NCBI GenBank assembly: GCA_031283515.1
Contig: JAITBS010000209.1
Location: 1 to 16,058, forward strand
Reading direction: 5' to 3'
Length of the DNA: 16,058 nucleotides
Source: Planctomycetaceae bacterium
GTDB taxonomy: Bacteria > Planctomycetota > Planctomycetia > Pirellulales > Thermoguttaceae
Shown here: positions 15,834 to 16,058 of the stretch, piece by piece
Layout: each line of letters begins with the position of its first letter
Numbering within the stretch: the first letter of the stretch is position 1
Made by a program: the position numbers and the translations under genes
The notes under the pieces: model-generated
Seen by the model: only the letters and a program-made list of their open reading frames with translations
Told to the model about the DNA's origin: nothing
Databases searched by the model: none

Positions 15834-15887
15834 AATTTTCTTGTTTCAAAACATATTTCTGTTTCGAGGTCTTTTTCGAGAACGATA

Positions 15888-16058
15888 TTATGGTGAACTG
15901 GTTTCACCGCCGTTTACAGTACCATAAGCACCCCAAATACCGAAATCGCTTTTACCGGAATCTTTTTCTTGTGGAGCAGCGGAAAGACCGGCTGTGACAC
16001 AATTGATGGTATCGCTGATAAACCGAACCGAACCATCCGCAAAACCGGCATTCACTCC
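15888..16058 (-). CDS. DUF1559 (SBP_bac_10-like) protein, C-terminal fragment at window edge
   Basis: The last 56 codons of a gene that continues beyond the window. It reads GVNAGFADGSVRFI, then SDTINC, and ends GGETSSP before TAA at 15888-15890. The ADGSVRFI stretch is the characteristic C-terminal motif of planctomycete DUF1559 proteins, which begin with a type-II-secretion-like prepilin N-terminus and are thought to be exported pseudopilin-like proteins; large paralogous families occur per genome. The N-terminus is outside this window, so the prepilin signal cannot be checked. It converges with hemL. Confidence 0.85.
   Translation of the reverse strand, partial: GVNAGFADGSVRFISDTINCVTAGLSAAPQEKDSGKSDFGIWGAYGTVNGGETSSP

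Larger units (their letters stand above)
15412..15887. other. Gene-poor interval between convergent hemL and DUF1559 gene
   Basis: No long ORF lies in these 476 bases. They contain a possible 37-codon minus-strand frame (15568-15681) and a large inverted-repeat element (15697-15833), both entered separately. No convincing intrinsic terminator follows hemL; the nearest candidate, CCTG and CAGG separated by a 17-base loop at about 15450-15473, is weak. Confidence 0.5.

Overview
The window looks like a chromosomal segment from an AT-rich member of the Planctomycetota. The evidence is a DUF1559-type C-terminus at the right edge (GFADGSVRFI motif), a VIT/vWA protein with a glycine-rich linker and a DUF2135-like tail, a shortened MnmE-like GTPase without the usual C-terminal cysteine motif, and a cluster of secreted DUF1573, MauE-like and Cys-rich proteins. 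The low GC fits a host- or gut-associated lineage better than the GC-rich free-living ones. The assignment rests on protein families only; there is no rRNA or tRNA gene in the window.

Left part (1-5578, all minus strand). Read in the direction of transcription: a guanine-deaminase-like enzyme (5578-5114), a MauE-like membrane protein carrying a thioredoxin-like domain (5068-4307), a 45-residue copy of only the membrane anchor of the DUF1573 protein (4302-4165), a signal-peptide protein with a C-terminal anchor (4111-2921), the full DUF1573 protein (2812-2000), a secreted protein with 14 cysteines (1937-1530), and a second paralogue of the C-terminally anchored protein (1221-55). This cluster has been partly duplicated. 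Near-identical DNA is confined to two segments, both encoding membrane anchors. The redox membrane protein beside a Cys-rich exported protein recalls the MauD/MauE system for disulfide-rich proteins; that link is inference.

Middle part. A plus-strand MnmE-like GTPase (5683-6717) runs divergently from the deaminase and converges with a minus-strand block. In transcription order that block is a secreted glutathione peroxidase (13594-12995), a large secreted VIT/vWA/TPR/DUF2135 protein (12865-9659) and a large secreted protein with an apparent alpha/alpha-toroid domain (9574-6953).

Right part. hemL (14020-15411, plus strand) encodes glutamate-1-semialdehyde aminomutase with an unusual low-complexity insertion of about 35 residues. 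It is followed by a gene-poor interval with a 137-bp imperfect inverted-repeat element (15697-15833), then the 3' end of a DUF1559 gene on the minus strand.

No tRNA, rRNA, CRISPR array, transposase or integrase was seen. The most interesting non-coding structures are the element at 15697-15833, a nested palindrome at 1351-1450, an inverted 12-mer at 6747/6872, and a palindrome with repeated GAAATGTC-like boxes between gpx and hemL.
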